This document shows, one piece after another, positions 14,865 to 23,691 of a stretch of 64,000 bases of DNA (the first letter of the stretch is position 1; the number at the start of each line of letters is the position of its first letter). Position numbers and translations under genes: made by a program. This DNA is from Gp6-AA40 sp035492455 (GTDB lineage: Bacteria; Acidobacteriota; Vicinamibacteria; Vicinamibacterales; UBA2999), in the NCBI GenBank assembly GCA_035492455.1, contig DATJJE010000041.1, positions 40,930-104,929 on the forward strand, given 5' to 3'. The notes beneath the pieces were generated by a model. That model did no database searches. It saw only the letters and a list, made by a program, of their open reading frames with translations, and was not told where the DNA came from.

Positions 14865-16181
14865 ATGCAGGTCATGCGTGGTGCTCGCGTCATCATTGCG
14901 GGAGCGGGGCTAGCCGGACTAACGGCGGCGCATGAACTTGCCGTTGCCGGCGCCGCGGTCACCGTGATTGACGCGCGCGATTACGCCGGCGGACGCGTTC
15001 GCACGGTTCGCGCGTTTCCCTCCAGCCAGCATGCGGAGCTTGGCGGCGAATTCATTGAACCCGACCACAAGGAAATGGTCGGCCTCTGCAAGCAGTTCGC
15101 CCTCCCGCTCGTTCGCGTGCTGCGCGCCGGCTTCACGCATCGGTTCCGTGATGCGACAGGAACGTATCACGTGAGCCGGACCGCGCCGTGGGATGCGCTC
15201 AGCGACGCGCTCGCGCCGCTGGTCCGGCGCTACAAATTGGCGGGCGGCAGTTCGTGCGCCGATGCGGTGCGCGAAATGGCCACCATGTCTTTGAGCGAAT
15301 CGTTACGGCGGTCGAAGGCGCCGGCGGACGTCCAGCCGATGTCGAAGGCGCTGCGCGGTTTCTTTCTCGCCGATCCGGACGAGATCTCGGTGCTGCCGGT
15401 CGTGGAGCAGATTGCCAAGGGAGGATCGCCGGCACAGGTGGAGTTCCTCCGCATCCAGGGTGGCAACGATCGACTGGTCGACGCATTGATCCGCGCCACA
15501 CCCGCGCGGCTGTTGCTCGGCCACTCGATTCGCGCGGTTGTCCAGGCTGTAGATCGCATCACGCTGACCGTCGTTGACGCCTCGGGCCTGACGCAGCAGA
15601 TTGAAGGCGATTACCTCGTGATGACGCTGCCGGCGTCTACGCTGCGCGATGTCGAGATCCGCCCAGCGCTGCCGGATGAGCAGCAGCATGCGATCGCCAG
15701 GCTCGCGTACGGACGCGCGACGAAAGTCCTGCTTCAGAGCTCGAACGATTTGTTCGGCGACCGTCACGCTCGCGCATTTGCGACCGACGGCCGCCTGGGC
15801 GCCTTCTGGCACGCGAGCGAAGAACAGTCGGGCGGCGGCTCGATCATCGCCTTTCTCGCGGGTGGCTCGGCGAGTGCGCCGCTGCGTGATGCAGCGACCG
15901 ACGGCGCCGGGACACTGCTTGCGGACCTGTGCTGGCTGCGCATGAATGGCGCGTCGATCACAGCCGTGCACATCGGCGACTGGACAGCCGATCCATGGGC
16001 GCGCGGCGGCTACGCCTTCCTCGACCCCGCGTTCGATCCCGCGTGGCGACCCCTGCTCGCCCGGCGCGCCGGGCGCATCGTCTTCGCGGGCGAACACACC
16101 AGCGAGCGCTGGCAGGGATACATGAACGGCGCTGTTGAATCGGGACACCGCGCCGCGCGCGAGCTGCTCGAACAACAGTAA
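14865..16181 (+). CDS. Flavin-containing amine oxidase (monoamine-oxidase family)
   Basis: About 438 residues. The N-terminal dinucleotide-binding motif is VIIAGAGLAGLTAAHELA, followed by DARDYAGGRVRT, which is typical of amine oxidases. A substrate domain lies in the middle and the C-terminal FAD motif is RIVFAGEHTSERWQGYMNGAVESG. It probably oxidises an amine or an amine-like substrate using oxygen; no substrate is indicated. The start could be 14841 (GTG), 14865 or 14874 (both ATG); the conserved fold begins just after 14874. It is divergent from the FKBP gene, and nothing downstream is coupled to it. A repeat-built inverted structure follows the stop. Confidence 0.88.
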   Translation: MQVMRGARVIIAGAGLAGLTAAHELAVAGAAVTVIDARDYAGGRVRTVRAFPSSQHAELGGEFIEPDHKEMVGLCKQFALPLVRVLRAGFTHRFRDATGTYHVSRTAPWDALSDALAPLVRRYKLAGGSSCADAVREMATMSLSESLRRSKAPADVQPMSKALRGFFLADPDEISVLPVVEQIAKGGSPAQVEFLRIQGGNDRLVDALIRATPARLLLGHSIRAVVQAVDRITLTVVDASGLTQQIEGDYLVMTLPASTLRDVEIRPALPDEQQHAIARLAYGRATKVLLQSSNDLFGDRHARAFATDGRLGAFWHASEEQSGGGSIIAFLAGGSASAPLRDAATDGAGTLLADLCWLRMNGASITAVHIGDWTADPWARGGYAFLDPAFDPAWRPLLARRAGRIVFAGEHTSERWQGYMNGAVESGHRAARELLEQQ

Positions 16182-16262
16182 CTTCCAACTTCCAAGTTCC
16201 AACCTCCAACTTCCGATAACGTGTATCGTCTTGGTAGTTGGACGTTGGTAGTTGGGAGTTCC
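16181..16262 (+). repeat. Imperfect inverted repeat built from short CTTCCAA/TTGGTAG units
   Basis: The left arm (16181-16214) is several copies of a 7-8 base TTCCAAC-like unit. The right arm (16233-16262) is the approximate reverse complement, made of GTTGGAC/GTTGGTA units. About 18 bases separate them. It can fold into a long hairpin between the amine oxidase and sppA, and could end transcription or be a REP-like element. Matches are imperfect. Confidence 0.6.
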
Positions 16263-16278
16263 TTCGTAGGAGGTCCGT

Positions 16279-18039
16279 GTGGCTGTTCGGCGCGGCGTTG
16301 CCATCGTACTCACTTTGATCACGCTCGCCGTGATCGGCTCATTCCTCGGCGTTGCGTTCATGTACATGCTCGTGTCGCGCGGACCATCAATCGCCGACGA
16401 TTCGACGCTGGTACTGCGCCCCGCCGGAGCTCTGCAGGACACGGAGCCGGACGATGTCGTCGGTCAGCTCATTGCGAGCGAGACGACGACCGTACGCGGT
16501 TTCGTCGAGAGTCTGCGGCTGGCAAAGCGCGATCCGCGCATCACCGGCGTGCTGCTGATGCCGTCGTCCCTCGATTCGCCGTTCTGGGGGAAGGTGCAGG
16601 AGCTGCGTGATGCGGTGCTCGACTTCCGCAAGTCAGGCAAGGTGGTGGTCGCATTTCTCGAATTCGGCGGCGATCGCGAGTACTACCTCGCGAGCGCGGC
16701 AGACAAGGTGTACTTGCTGCCGACGAGCGCGCTCGATCTCACAGGTGTCGCGTCGTATGAAGTGTTCGTGCGCGGCACGCTCGACAAGCTGGGTGCGTAT
16801 CCGGATTTCCTGCAGATCGGCGATTACAAAACCGCGGTCAACCAGCTGACGCAGAAGTCGTTCACTCCTGCGCATCGCGAGATGACCGAGTCGCTCAACG
16901 GCGATATGTACGGGCAGCTGGTACGTGGCATCGCGTCGGCGCGTAAGAAGACCGAAGCGGAAATGCGGCAGCTGCTGGATCAGGGGCCGTTCGCCCCTGA
17001 GGATGCGGTCAAATACGGGCTCGTTGACGGTCTCGCATATGAAGACCAACTCGACGATCGCATCCCGCAGCTCCGCCAGGGCGGCGAGATGCGCCGAGTC
17101 GACGGCGGCGATTATCAGCGCGTCACGGCGCGGTCGCTCGGCATCCGGCCATCGTCGAGGATCGCCGTGCTGTACGCATCCGGCGTGATCGCGTCGGGCA
17201 GGAGCGGCTATGATCCGGGCAACGGCGCGGTCGTCGGTTCCGACACTTTCGTCGAGCAAGTGCGGCGACTTCGCGAGGACGATTCAATCAAGGCAATCGT
17301 GCTGCGCGTCGACAGCCCCGGTGGTTCTTCCGTTGCGTCCGATGTGATGTGGCGTGAGCTGGTCATCACCCGCGACCAGAAACCCTCGCGGCCGCTCATC
17401 ACATCGATGTCCGACCTCGCTGCGTCTGGCGGTTATTACATCTCGGTGCCTGGTCAGGCAATCGTCGCGCAGCCGGGCACGCTGACGGGTTCGATCGGCA
17501 TCTTCGCGGGCAAGATCGTCATCGAAGGCACACTCGACAAAGTCGGTGTCACGACTGAAACGGTGAAGTCGGGCAAGAACTCGGACATTTACTCGCCCTT
17601 CGCACGCTTCTCGCCGGAGCAGCGCGTGAAGGTGGGACAGTACATGGACGGCTTCTACAAAAACTTCGTCACAAAGGTGGCGCAAGGTCGGCACATGACG
17701 CCCGAAGGCGTGAACGCAATCGCGCAGGGTCGCGTCTGGACGGGGGCACAGGCGAAGGAGCGCGGCCTGGTAGACGCGCTCGGCGGACTCGACACGGCCG
17801 TCGCCATCGCGAAGCAGCGCGCGCACATTCCCGCGGATGAGGACGTCGATCTCGTCGTCTACTCGCCGCGGCGCAGCTTCTATGAAGCGCTCACGCAGTT
17901 GGGGCGCTCCTCGATATCGCTTGGCTCGTGGGGTGGGTTGATGAACGCGGGCCCGGCGATGCGGGCGCTCGCCACTCCGGTGACCGCCTTCCGGCGCGGC
18001 GAGCCGCTTGCGCTAATGCCTTACGCGTTTATTCGTTAG
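16279..18039 (+). CDS. sppA: Signal peptide peptidase SppA, long (67K) type
   Basis: A 586-residue protein with one N-terminal membrane helix (about 8-34) and two tandem SppA domains, as in the E. coli long form. The catalytic Lys is expected in the first domain (QIGDYKTAVNQLT). The nucleophile Ser is in the second (SDLAASGGYYIS), next to the VDSPGGSS loop. It digests cleaved signal peptides in the membrane, facing the periplasm. The GTG start is supported by AGGAGG eight bases upstream. Its stop overlaps the convergent PpiD-like gene by four bases. Length and motifs look intact. Confidence 0.93.
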   Translation: MAVRRGVAIVLTLITLAVIGSFLGVAFMYMLVSRGPSIADDSTLVLRPAGALQDTEPDDVVGQLIASETTTVRGFVESLRLAKRDPRITGVLLMPSSLDSPFWGKVQELRDAVLDFRKSGKVVVAFLEFGGDREYYLASAADKVYLLPTSALDLTGVASYEVFVRGTLDKLGAYPDFLQIGDYKTAVNQLTQKSFTPAHREMTESLNGDMYGQLVRGIASARKKTEAEMRQLLDQGPFAPEDAVKYGLVDGLAYEDQLDDRIPQLRQGGEMRRVDGGDYQRVTARSLGIRPSSRIAVLYASGVIASGRSGYDPGNGAVVGSDTFVEQVRRLREDDSIKAIVLRVDSPGGSSVASDVMWRELVITRDQKPSRPLITSMSDLAASGGYYISVPGQAIVAQPGTLTGSIGIFAGKIVIEGTLDKVGVTTETVKSGKNSDIYSPFARFSPEQRVKVGQYMDGFYKNFVTKVAQGRHMTPEGVNAIAQGRVWTGAQAKERGLVDALGGLDTAVAIAKQRAHIPADEDVDLVVYSPRRSFYEALTQLGRSSISLGSWGGLMNAGPAMRALATPVTAFRRGEPLALMPYAFIR

Positions 18040-19964
18040 GCACCGATGATGCGACGCGCAACGTCTGCGTTGACTTGAATTTTCATCTGCTGCTTCGCCT
18101 TGGTCATGTACGAGGAGAAGAACAGGTCTCGCCGCTCGTTGAGCAGCTGGCTGCGGAACGTTTCTTTCGCCTGGCGCACTTGATCGGGCGTGACGTCCTG
18201 ACGCTCGGCGACGCGGACGATGACGCTGCCGCTCGCTGTTGAAATCGGGTTGCTGACGCCACCAGCTGGCAGGTCGAACGCCACCGCATCGACTTCAGGG
18301 CTTACACCGATGTCTGGAAGTGGTGATCCGCGACTAATCAGCTGCGATTCCTTCGCCTCGAGTCCCTGCGCCTTGGCCGCAGCGGCAAAGTCTTTCGCGG
18401 ATCGCAATGTTGCGGCGATTTCGCCCGCGCGCTGCTTGCTCATATCCGCCGCTTTCATCTTGATGACGTCGTCGCGGACTTTGTCTTTCACTTCCTCGAG
18501 CTTCGGCACGTACGGATCGCGCTTGCCGGTGACCGTGATGTAGACGGGACCCCGCGGCGACTGCACCGCTTTGCTGACCTCGCCGTCCTTCATCTGGAAC
18601 GCCTGCGCGGCAATCTGCGGGGCTGGTCCCAGACCGGGGATCGGTTCGTCGCGCGTGAAGAAGCCGGTCTCCGCGACCGATGCACCCGCCTCCTTACCGA
18701 CCACATCGATGTCGCCGGGCTTGGTGATGCGTGCATCGAGGTCGCGCGTGCGCGTCTCGATCTGCTGGTCGACGCGTTGCGCCGCCAGCGTTTCCTGAAT
18801 TTGCGACCGCACCTCATCGAGCGTGCGCGTTCCAGCGGGCTTCTTGTCGACCACCTTGATGATGTGGAACCCGAACTGCGACTTCACGAGATCGCTAATC
18901 TGTCCCGGCTGCAGCGAGAACGCGGCCTGTTCGAACTCGGGGACCATGCGTCCTTTCGTGAAGTAATCCAGGTCGCCGCCGTTGGCTTTCGACCCATCGT
19001 CCTCGGAATACTTCTTCGCCAGCGCTGCGAAATCGGCTCCTGGCGCCTTCGCCTGTTTCAGGATGTCTTCCGCCTGCTTACGCACAGCCGCTTCGTCCTT
19101 GCCGTCGGTCTTCAGCAGGATATGGCTGGCGCGCACCTGTTCGGGCGTCTGGAATTGTTGGACGTTGGCGTTGTAATAGCTTTCGACGTCCTGCGGCGTG
19201 ACCGTCACACGCGAGCGGATCTGATCGCGGTCGACGAGCAGATACTTGATCTTGCGCTGTTCGCCCTTGCGGTACTCGGCCTGATGCGCCGAGTAGTACG
19301 ACGCGATGTCCGCATCCGTTACCGTCACCTTGTCGCGGAATTTGTCCGCGGTCAGGGCGACCACCTGCAGTTTCACCTTCTCGTTACGGTTCCGGTACTC
19401 GCGCTCAACGTCCGCATCGGACACCGCCATCCAGTCGGTGACGGCCGAGCGGAGCTTGTCGATCATCATGCTGCGCCGCAGGTTGTCTTCGAAATCGCCC
19501 TTGGTCATCGGCGGATACTGCGATGCGAGCAGCTGCTCGTAGCGCTGCTCGCCAATGAACCGACCGTTCTCCTGCAGCGCCGGAATCGAGAAGATCTGCT
19601 GCGCCAGCTCCTCGTCGCTGACGCGGATTCCCTGGCGTTCAGCCTCTGCCAGCGCCGCCTGCTCGTCGACCATCTGCTGAAGGATTTGCTGGTCGATGCC
19701 GAGCTGACGCAGCAGCTGCTCGTTGATGTTTCCGCCGTACTGCTGCTGGTAAGCCTGAACCTGGTTCTGATAGCGACGCTGGAAGTCGGCGCCGCGGATG
19801 TCCGTCCCATCGACAGTGGCGACGACGTCCGACGGGGTCGCGCCGATTGTGGTCCCCGTATTCATGTAGCTGGGGAAATACAGCGCGATGAAAGCCAGCA
19901 CCACCAGAGCCAGGCTCCATTTCAGCCAGTTCTTGTGGCGACGCATCGAGTCGAGCATCGTCAT
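18036..19964 (-). CDS. ppiD: PpiD/SurA-like periplasmic peptidyl-prolyl isomerase chaperone
   Basis: A 642-residue protein with a single membrane anchor (about 15-33, WLKWSLALVVLAFIALYF). A SurA_N-like chaperone region (about 45-260) is followed by a parvulin domain (about 275-370: RASHILLKTDG, then SEDDGSKANGGDLDYF and FGFHIIKV). A second chaperone/PPIase-like region extends to the end. This is the PpiD layout, a membrane-bound chaperone acting on proteins emerging from the Sec translocon. It converges on sppA with a four-base overlap. Its promoter must lie in 19965-20087, shared with the divergent diguanylate cyclase. Confidence 0.88.
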   Translation of the reverse strand: MTMLDSMRRHKNWLKWSLALVVLAFIALYFPSYMNTGTTIGATPSDVVATVDGTDIRGADFQRRYQNQVQAYQQQYGGNINEQLLRQLGIDQQILQQMVDEQAALAEAERQGIRVSDEELAQQIFSIPALQENGRFIGEQRYEQLLASQYPPMTKGDFEDNLRRSMMIDKLRSAVTDWMAVSDADVEREYRNRNEKVKLQVVALTADKFRDKVTVTDADIASYYSAHQAEYRKGEQRKIKYLLVDRDQIRSRVTVTPQDVESYYNANVQQFQTPEQVRASHILLKTDGKDEAAVRKQAEDILKQAKAPGADFAALAKKYSEDDGSKANGGDLDYFTKGRMVPEFEQAAFSLQPGQISDLVKSQFGFHIIKVVDKKPAGTRTLDEVRSQIQETLAAQRVDQQIETRTRDLDARITKPGDIDVVGKEAGASVAETGFFTRDEPIPGLGPAPQIAAQAFQMKDGEVSKAVQSPRGPVYITVTGKRDPYVPKLEEVKDKVRDDVIKMKAADMSKQRAGEIAATLRSAKDFAAAAKAQGLEAKESQLISRGSPLPDIGVSPEVDAVAFDLPAGGVSNPISTASGSVIVRVAERQDVTPDQVRQAKETFRSQLLNERRDLFFSSYMTKAKQQMKIQVNADVARRIIGA

Positions 19965-20087
19965 GGTCTAATTCCTCAGAGCGGATTGAAGCCTCTCATC
20001 GTACGCCATTCAGCGCCGGAGCCGCAACGGTTTCATGGTATATTTGGCCGGTTTAGAAGGACTTAGCGCCCCCGCCACCTTCAAGCG
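19965..20087. promoter_or_regulatory. Divergent promoter region between ppiD and the diguanylate cyclase
   Basis: A 123-base gap between divergent genes. It contains the AT-rich GGTATATTTGG near 20036-20046 in an otherwise GC-rich stretch, the best -10-like element for the plus-strand cell-shape cluster. No other structure is seen. Confidence 0.35.
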
Positions 20088-21191
20088 GTGACACCTATCT
20101 CCGCCAAGTCTGACCTCCCCGATCCCGCCGCGCGCCGAACCCGTCGTGCTGATCTCGCTGCCCGCCTCAAGGGTCGCGGCCGCACGCTGCGTACGCTGCT
20201 GGAGCGGCGGGAAACACTGCTCGAGGCGGTCCGGGAGGCCAACGCCACGCTCGACCCGAAGAAGGTGGCCGGGTGGCTGGTGCATCAGGCCCGGTCGTGG
20301 ATACCGTCGCCCTGTTGGGTTGTTGTTGCGCGAGATCTCAAAGGTGACTTGACCGTGATTGCTGATGAAGGGCTGACCTCGAACCTCACGCCGGCGTTGT
20401 GGGTGGCCGCACAGTCTGTGATGCGTCGCGGAGCTGAATTTTTGTCTGCAGATCTTGCAAAAGACAGCAAGGGTGCGCATGGCGTTGTTACGGGGAGCGC
20501 AATCGCGTTCCCGCTCGTCTGTCGCAACCGCACGGTTGGCGCGCTCGTCGGCCTCGATCCGGCACCCTCTTCTGCGCTCCCGGCTCTCGGGCCGGCACTC
20601 GTCCTGGCGGTCCGGTCGATTCTCGAACCGCCGGCGATTGCACTCGATAACGCGATTTCTCTCCAACGCTCGGAAGCCCGATCGGTTACCGACGACCTGA
20701 CGGGTCTGTACAACTCGCGGTATCTGAACCTGGTGTTGCGGCGAGAATCGAAACGAGCATCGCGAAGCGGCCGCCCGCTGTCGCTCCTGTTCCTCGACCT
20801 CGACGGGTTCAAACAGGTGAACGACACGCACGGCCATCTTGCTGGCAGCAAAGCGCTTGTCGAGGCGGCTGCAATCATCCGCGGGAGCGCCCGCGAAACA
20901 GACGTGGCTGCCAGATTCGGGGGCGACGAATTTTCGGTGATTCTGCCCGACACGGGTCGCGACGGCGCCGTGTCCGTGGCCGAACGTATCCGTGACCGCA
21001 TCAACGCCTGTCAGTTCCTGACGTCGGACGGTTTATCCATCCATCTCACCGCGTCTATTGGAGTTGCGACCCTGCCGGACGTGGCTGCTTCGGCCGAAGA
21101 GTTAATACGGGCGGCCGACGTTGCCATGTACAGGGTCAAGGACGCGGGGAAGAACGGTATTCACATCGCGCAGGAGGCCTCCGACCTTTGA
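20088..21191 (+). CDS. Diguanylate cyclase with N-terminal GAF-like domain
   Basis: A 367-residue protein. A basic, Arg-rich start is followed by a GAF-like sensor region (about 60-200; SPCWVVVARDLKGDLTVIADEG). The C-terminal GGDEF domain (about 205-362) contains DDLTGLYNSRYL, LFLDLDGFKQVND and the active site FGGDEF (GGDEF at 278-282). The inhibitory I-site RETD sits at 269-272, exactly five residues upstream, so product feedback is expected. It should make cyclic di-GMP from two GTP. It starts at GTG and ends 52 bases before mreB in the same direction, so it may be transcribed with the cell-shape genes. Confidence 0.9.
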   Translation: MTPISAKSDLPDPAARRTRRADLAARLKGRGRTLRTLLERRETLLEAVREANATLDPKKVAGWLVHQARSWIPSPCWVVVARDLKGDLTVIADEGLTSNLTPALWVAAQSVMRRGAEFLSADLAKDSKGAHGVVTGSAIAFPLVCRNRTVGALVGLDPAPSSALPALGPALVLAVRSILEPPAIALDNAISLQRSEARSVTDDLTGLYNSRYLNLVLRRESKRASRSGRPLSLLFLDLDGFKQVNDTHGHLAGSKALVEAAAIIRGSARETDVAARFGGDEFSVILPDTGRDGAVSVAERIRDRINACQFLTSDGLSIHLTASIGVATLPDVAASAEELIRAADVAMYRVKDAGKNGIHIAQEASDL

Positions 21192-21243
21192 TGCGCATTG
21201 TCCGTAGGGGCTGACCTTTAGGTCACTCCAAGGAGTTTTCGAC

Positions 21244-22269
21244 TTGGCTCTCGGCTCGTTGTTCTCCCTCTTCTCGAGCGACCTCGCAATCGACCTCGGC
21301 ACCGCGAACACGTGCGTCTACGCACGCGGCAAAGGCATCGTGGTCAACGAACCGTCGATCGTCGCCATCAACAAGGTCAACGGACGGGTGGAAGCGGTCG
21401 GCAAGGACGCGAAGGAAATGCTCGGCCGCACGCCCGGTAACATCGTGGCGATCAAGCCGATGAAGGACGGTGTCATCGCTGACTTCGAAGTTACGGAGAA
21501 GATGCTGACCTACTTCATCAAGAAGGCGCACAACCGCAATGTCTGGGTGCGGCCCCGCATCGTGATTGGCGTTCCGTCTGAAATCACCCAGGTGGAGAAG
21601 CGCGCCGTGAAGGACAGCGCCTACCGCGCGAAGGCGAGCGAGGTCCATCTGGTGGAGGAAGCGATGGCGGCCGCCATCGGGGCGGGCATGCCGATCACCG
21701 AGCCTTCGGGCAACATGATCGTGGACATCGGCGGCGGCACCACCGACATCGCGGTCATCTCGCTGGCCGGCATCGTCTACAGCAAGGCGGTGCGGGTGGC
21801 AGGTAACGAGATGGATGAAGCGATCATCCAGTACATCAAGAAGACGTACAACCTTCTCATCGGCGAGCGCACGGCCGAGCAAATCAAGATGGAGATCGGT
21901 TCGGCCTTCCCGCTCGAGGAGAAGATGACGATGGAGATCAAAGGCCGCCACCTGATCGAAGGCGTCCCGAAGACCATCACCATCACCGACGAAGAGATTC
22001 GTGAAGCACTTGCCGAGACCGTCAACGTCATCGTCGACGCGGTGCGCGTTGCGCTCGAGCGAACGCCGCCTGAACTGTCAGCTGACATCGTCGATCGCGG
22101 CATCGTGCTCACCGGCGGTGGGTCGATGCTGAAGAACCTCGACAAGCGGCTGCGCGAAGAAACTGGGCTCCCCCTTGCGATGGCTGAAGATCCGCTCTCG
22201 TCGGTCGTGCTCGGCGCCGGCAAGATGCTGTCGGACTTCAACCTGCTTCGCAAGATTTCCATCGACTGA
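21244..22269 (+). CDS. mreB: Rod-shape-determining protein MreB
   Basis: A 341-residue bacterial actin. The phosphate-1 motif is DLGTANTCVYARG, the phosphate-2 motif is VDIGGGTTDIAVI, and the C-terminal adenosine motif is GIVLTGGGSMLKNLD. It polymerises at the inner membrane and guides the elongation machinery. The start is TTG 21244, supported by AAGGAG ten bases upstream and by the family N-terminus. It is followed by mreC six bases later, in the standard mreBCD order. Confidence 0.97.
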   Translation: MALGSLFSLFSSDLAIDLGTANTCVYARGKGIVVNEPSIVAINKVNGRVEAVGKDAKEMLGRTPGNIVAIKPMKDGVIADFEVTEKMLTYFIKKAHNRNVWVRPRIVIGVPSEITQVEKRAVKDSAYRAKASEVHLVEEAMAAAIGAGMPITEPSGNMIVDIGGGTTDIAVISLAGIVYSKAVRVAGNEMDEAIIQYIKKTYNLLIGERTAEQIKMEIGSAFPLEEKMTMEIKGRHLIEGVPKTITITDEEIREALAETVNVIVDAVRVALERTPPELSADIVDRGIVLTGGGSMLKNLDKRLREETGLPLAMAEDPLSSVVLGAGKMLSDFNLLRKISID

Positions 22270-22275
22270 TTCCGG

Positions 22276-23142
22276 ATGGCCGTTGTCGACATTCGCCGCC
22301 GCACCGGCTACCTGTTCCTCGCGGTGATCGTTGGACACGTGATCCTTATCTCAACGCAGGTTACGACGAAGCGCGGTGTGCCGATGCTCGAGGAAGCGGT
22401 ATTCGGCGTCTTTTCCGAGGTGCAGCGCGGCGCCAATGCCGTGACCAGCGGCGTGCACACATGGTGGCAGGACTACTTCGCGCTGCAGCAAGTGCAGTCA
22501 GAGAACGAACAGCTGAAGAAAGATATCGGCGAACTGCGCGTCCGCTTGCAACAGGAGCGCGCGCTTGCACAGCAAACGCAGTCGCTGCAGAAGTTGCTCG
22601 ATCTGAAAGGTAGTACGGCCCTCTTGACGACCGGCGCGAACGTCATCGCGGGCGGCGCAAGCCCGGAGTTCCGGACGATCACGATCGACAAGGGCACTGG
22701 CGATGGGCTGCGTGCAGACATGGCGGTGATCGCACCAGCGGGCGTCGTCGGCCGCGTTATCCAGCCCAGCGGCCGGGCTTCAAAGGTTCAGCTTTTGATC
22801 GATCGGAACGCCGCGGCGGGCGCGTTGATCGAACGAACGCGTGCGCAAGGCGTCGTAATTGGTAGCGGCGCCGACGATCTCCGGATGGAATACGTGCCGG
22901 GGTCGGCGGATCTGAAAGCGGGCGACGTCGTCGTAACCTCCGGGATCGATGGCATTTACCCTAAGGGCTTTGTCATAGGTCAGATACAATCAATACGTAG
23001 GAGTGCAGGCGGGTACAGCGACATTGTGATCAAGTCGGCGGTCGACTTTTCGTCGCTCGAGGCGGTGCTGGTTGTGTTGACCCCGCCGCCCGCGGCTGTG
23101 GATACGACCGGGACGGCAGGTAAGGCCCGGGACCACGAGTGA
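22276..23142 (+). CDS. mreC: Rod-shape-determining protein MreC
   Basis: A 288-residue protein with a short cytoplasmic start and one membrane helix (about 11-28, YLFLAVIVGHVILIS). A coiled coil (about 70-115, rich in Gln, Leu and Glu) precedes the two beta-barrel domains characteristic of MreC (GDGLRADMAVIAPAGVVGRV, then YPKGFVIGQIQ). It scaffolds the elongasome in the periplasm and links PBP2 and RodA to MreB. It overlaps mreD by GTGA. The C-terminal tail is short and Pro-rich. Confidence 0.95.
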   Translation: MAVVDIRRRTGYLFLAVIVGHVILISTQVTTKRGVPMLEEAVFGVFSEVQRGANAVTSGVHTWWQDYFALQQVQSENEQLKKDIGELRVRLQQERALAQQTQSLQKLLDLKGSTALLTTGANVIAGGASPEFRTITIDKGTGDGLRADMAVIAPAGVVGRVIQPSGRASKVQLLIDRNAAAGALIERTRAQGVVIGSGADDLRMEYVPGSADLKAGDVVVTSGIDGIYPKGFVIGQIQSIRRSAGGYSDIVIKSAVDFSSLEAVLVVLTPPPAAVDTTGTAGKARDHE

Positions 23143-23642
23143 AGACAGCCGGCGTCCTGGTTGCGATAGCTCTGGCGCTGGCGTTGCAAACGAGCCTCGC
23201 GCGATTTGTCGTTCGAGGGACGGCGGCGCTCGATCTAGTGCTCGTCGTCGTGGTTTACGTCGCGTTGACCAGCGGTCCTGTGACGGGGATGCTCGCCGGA
23301 AGCGTGGCCGGCATCATCCAGGATGCGTTGTCGAGCGGGACGATCGGGATCGGCGGGTTGGCGAAGGCGATCGTGGGGTTTACGGCGGGCGTGATTGGCC
23401 AGCAGTTCATCGTCACCGCCGCGTTTCCCAGGCTCGTGATGTTCTTTCTCGCCACCCTTGTACACGCGGCGTTGTTCATGGGACTCTATGTAGTGCTTGG
23501 GCTGAAGGAGTTCCCGTCGCCGTGGGCGGCGGTCGTCAGCCAGGCGCTGGCGAACTCGGTTGCAGGGATCGTCGGGTTCGCGATCATCGAATCGCTGCCC
23601 GGCGCCATGGAGCGGCGCAGATACCGCCGCTCGAAACGGTAA
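23139..23642 (+). CDS. mreD: Rod-shape-determining protein MreD
   Basis: A 167-residue hydrophobic protein with about five membrane segments, the usual size for MreD. A conserved LDLVLVVVVYVAL segment near the start and GPVTGMLAGSVAGIIQDALS are characteristic. It stabilises the MreBCD complex in the inner membrane. It starts with GTG overlapping the mreC stop and lies between mreC and mrdA, which confirms identity for a family with weak sequence conservation. Confidence 0.92.
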   Translation: MKTAGVLVAIALALALQTSLARFVVRGTAALDLVLVVVVYVALTSGPVTGMLAGSVAGIIQDALSSGTIGIGGLAKAIVGFTAGVIGQQFIVTAAFPRLVMFFLATLVHAALFMGLYVVLGLKEFPSPWAAVVSQALANSVAGIVGFAIIESLPGAMERRRYRRSKR

Positions 23643-23691
23643 AACGGATGTGCAGTGTAGGGTGGGTCCTGTTGGTCCCGCCAGGTCGGTG

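Noticed and set aside
18777..20066. 429-codon plus-strand frame opposite ppiD
   Set aside because: Covers the PpiD-like gene fully; its codon pattern reflects the third-position GC of the real strand.
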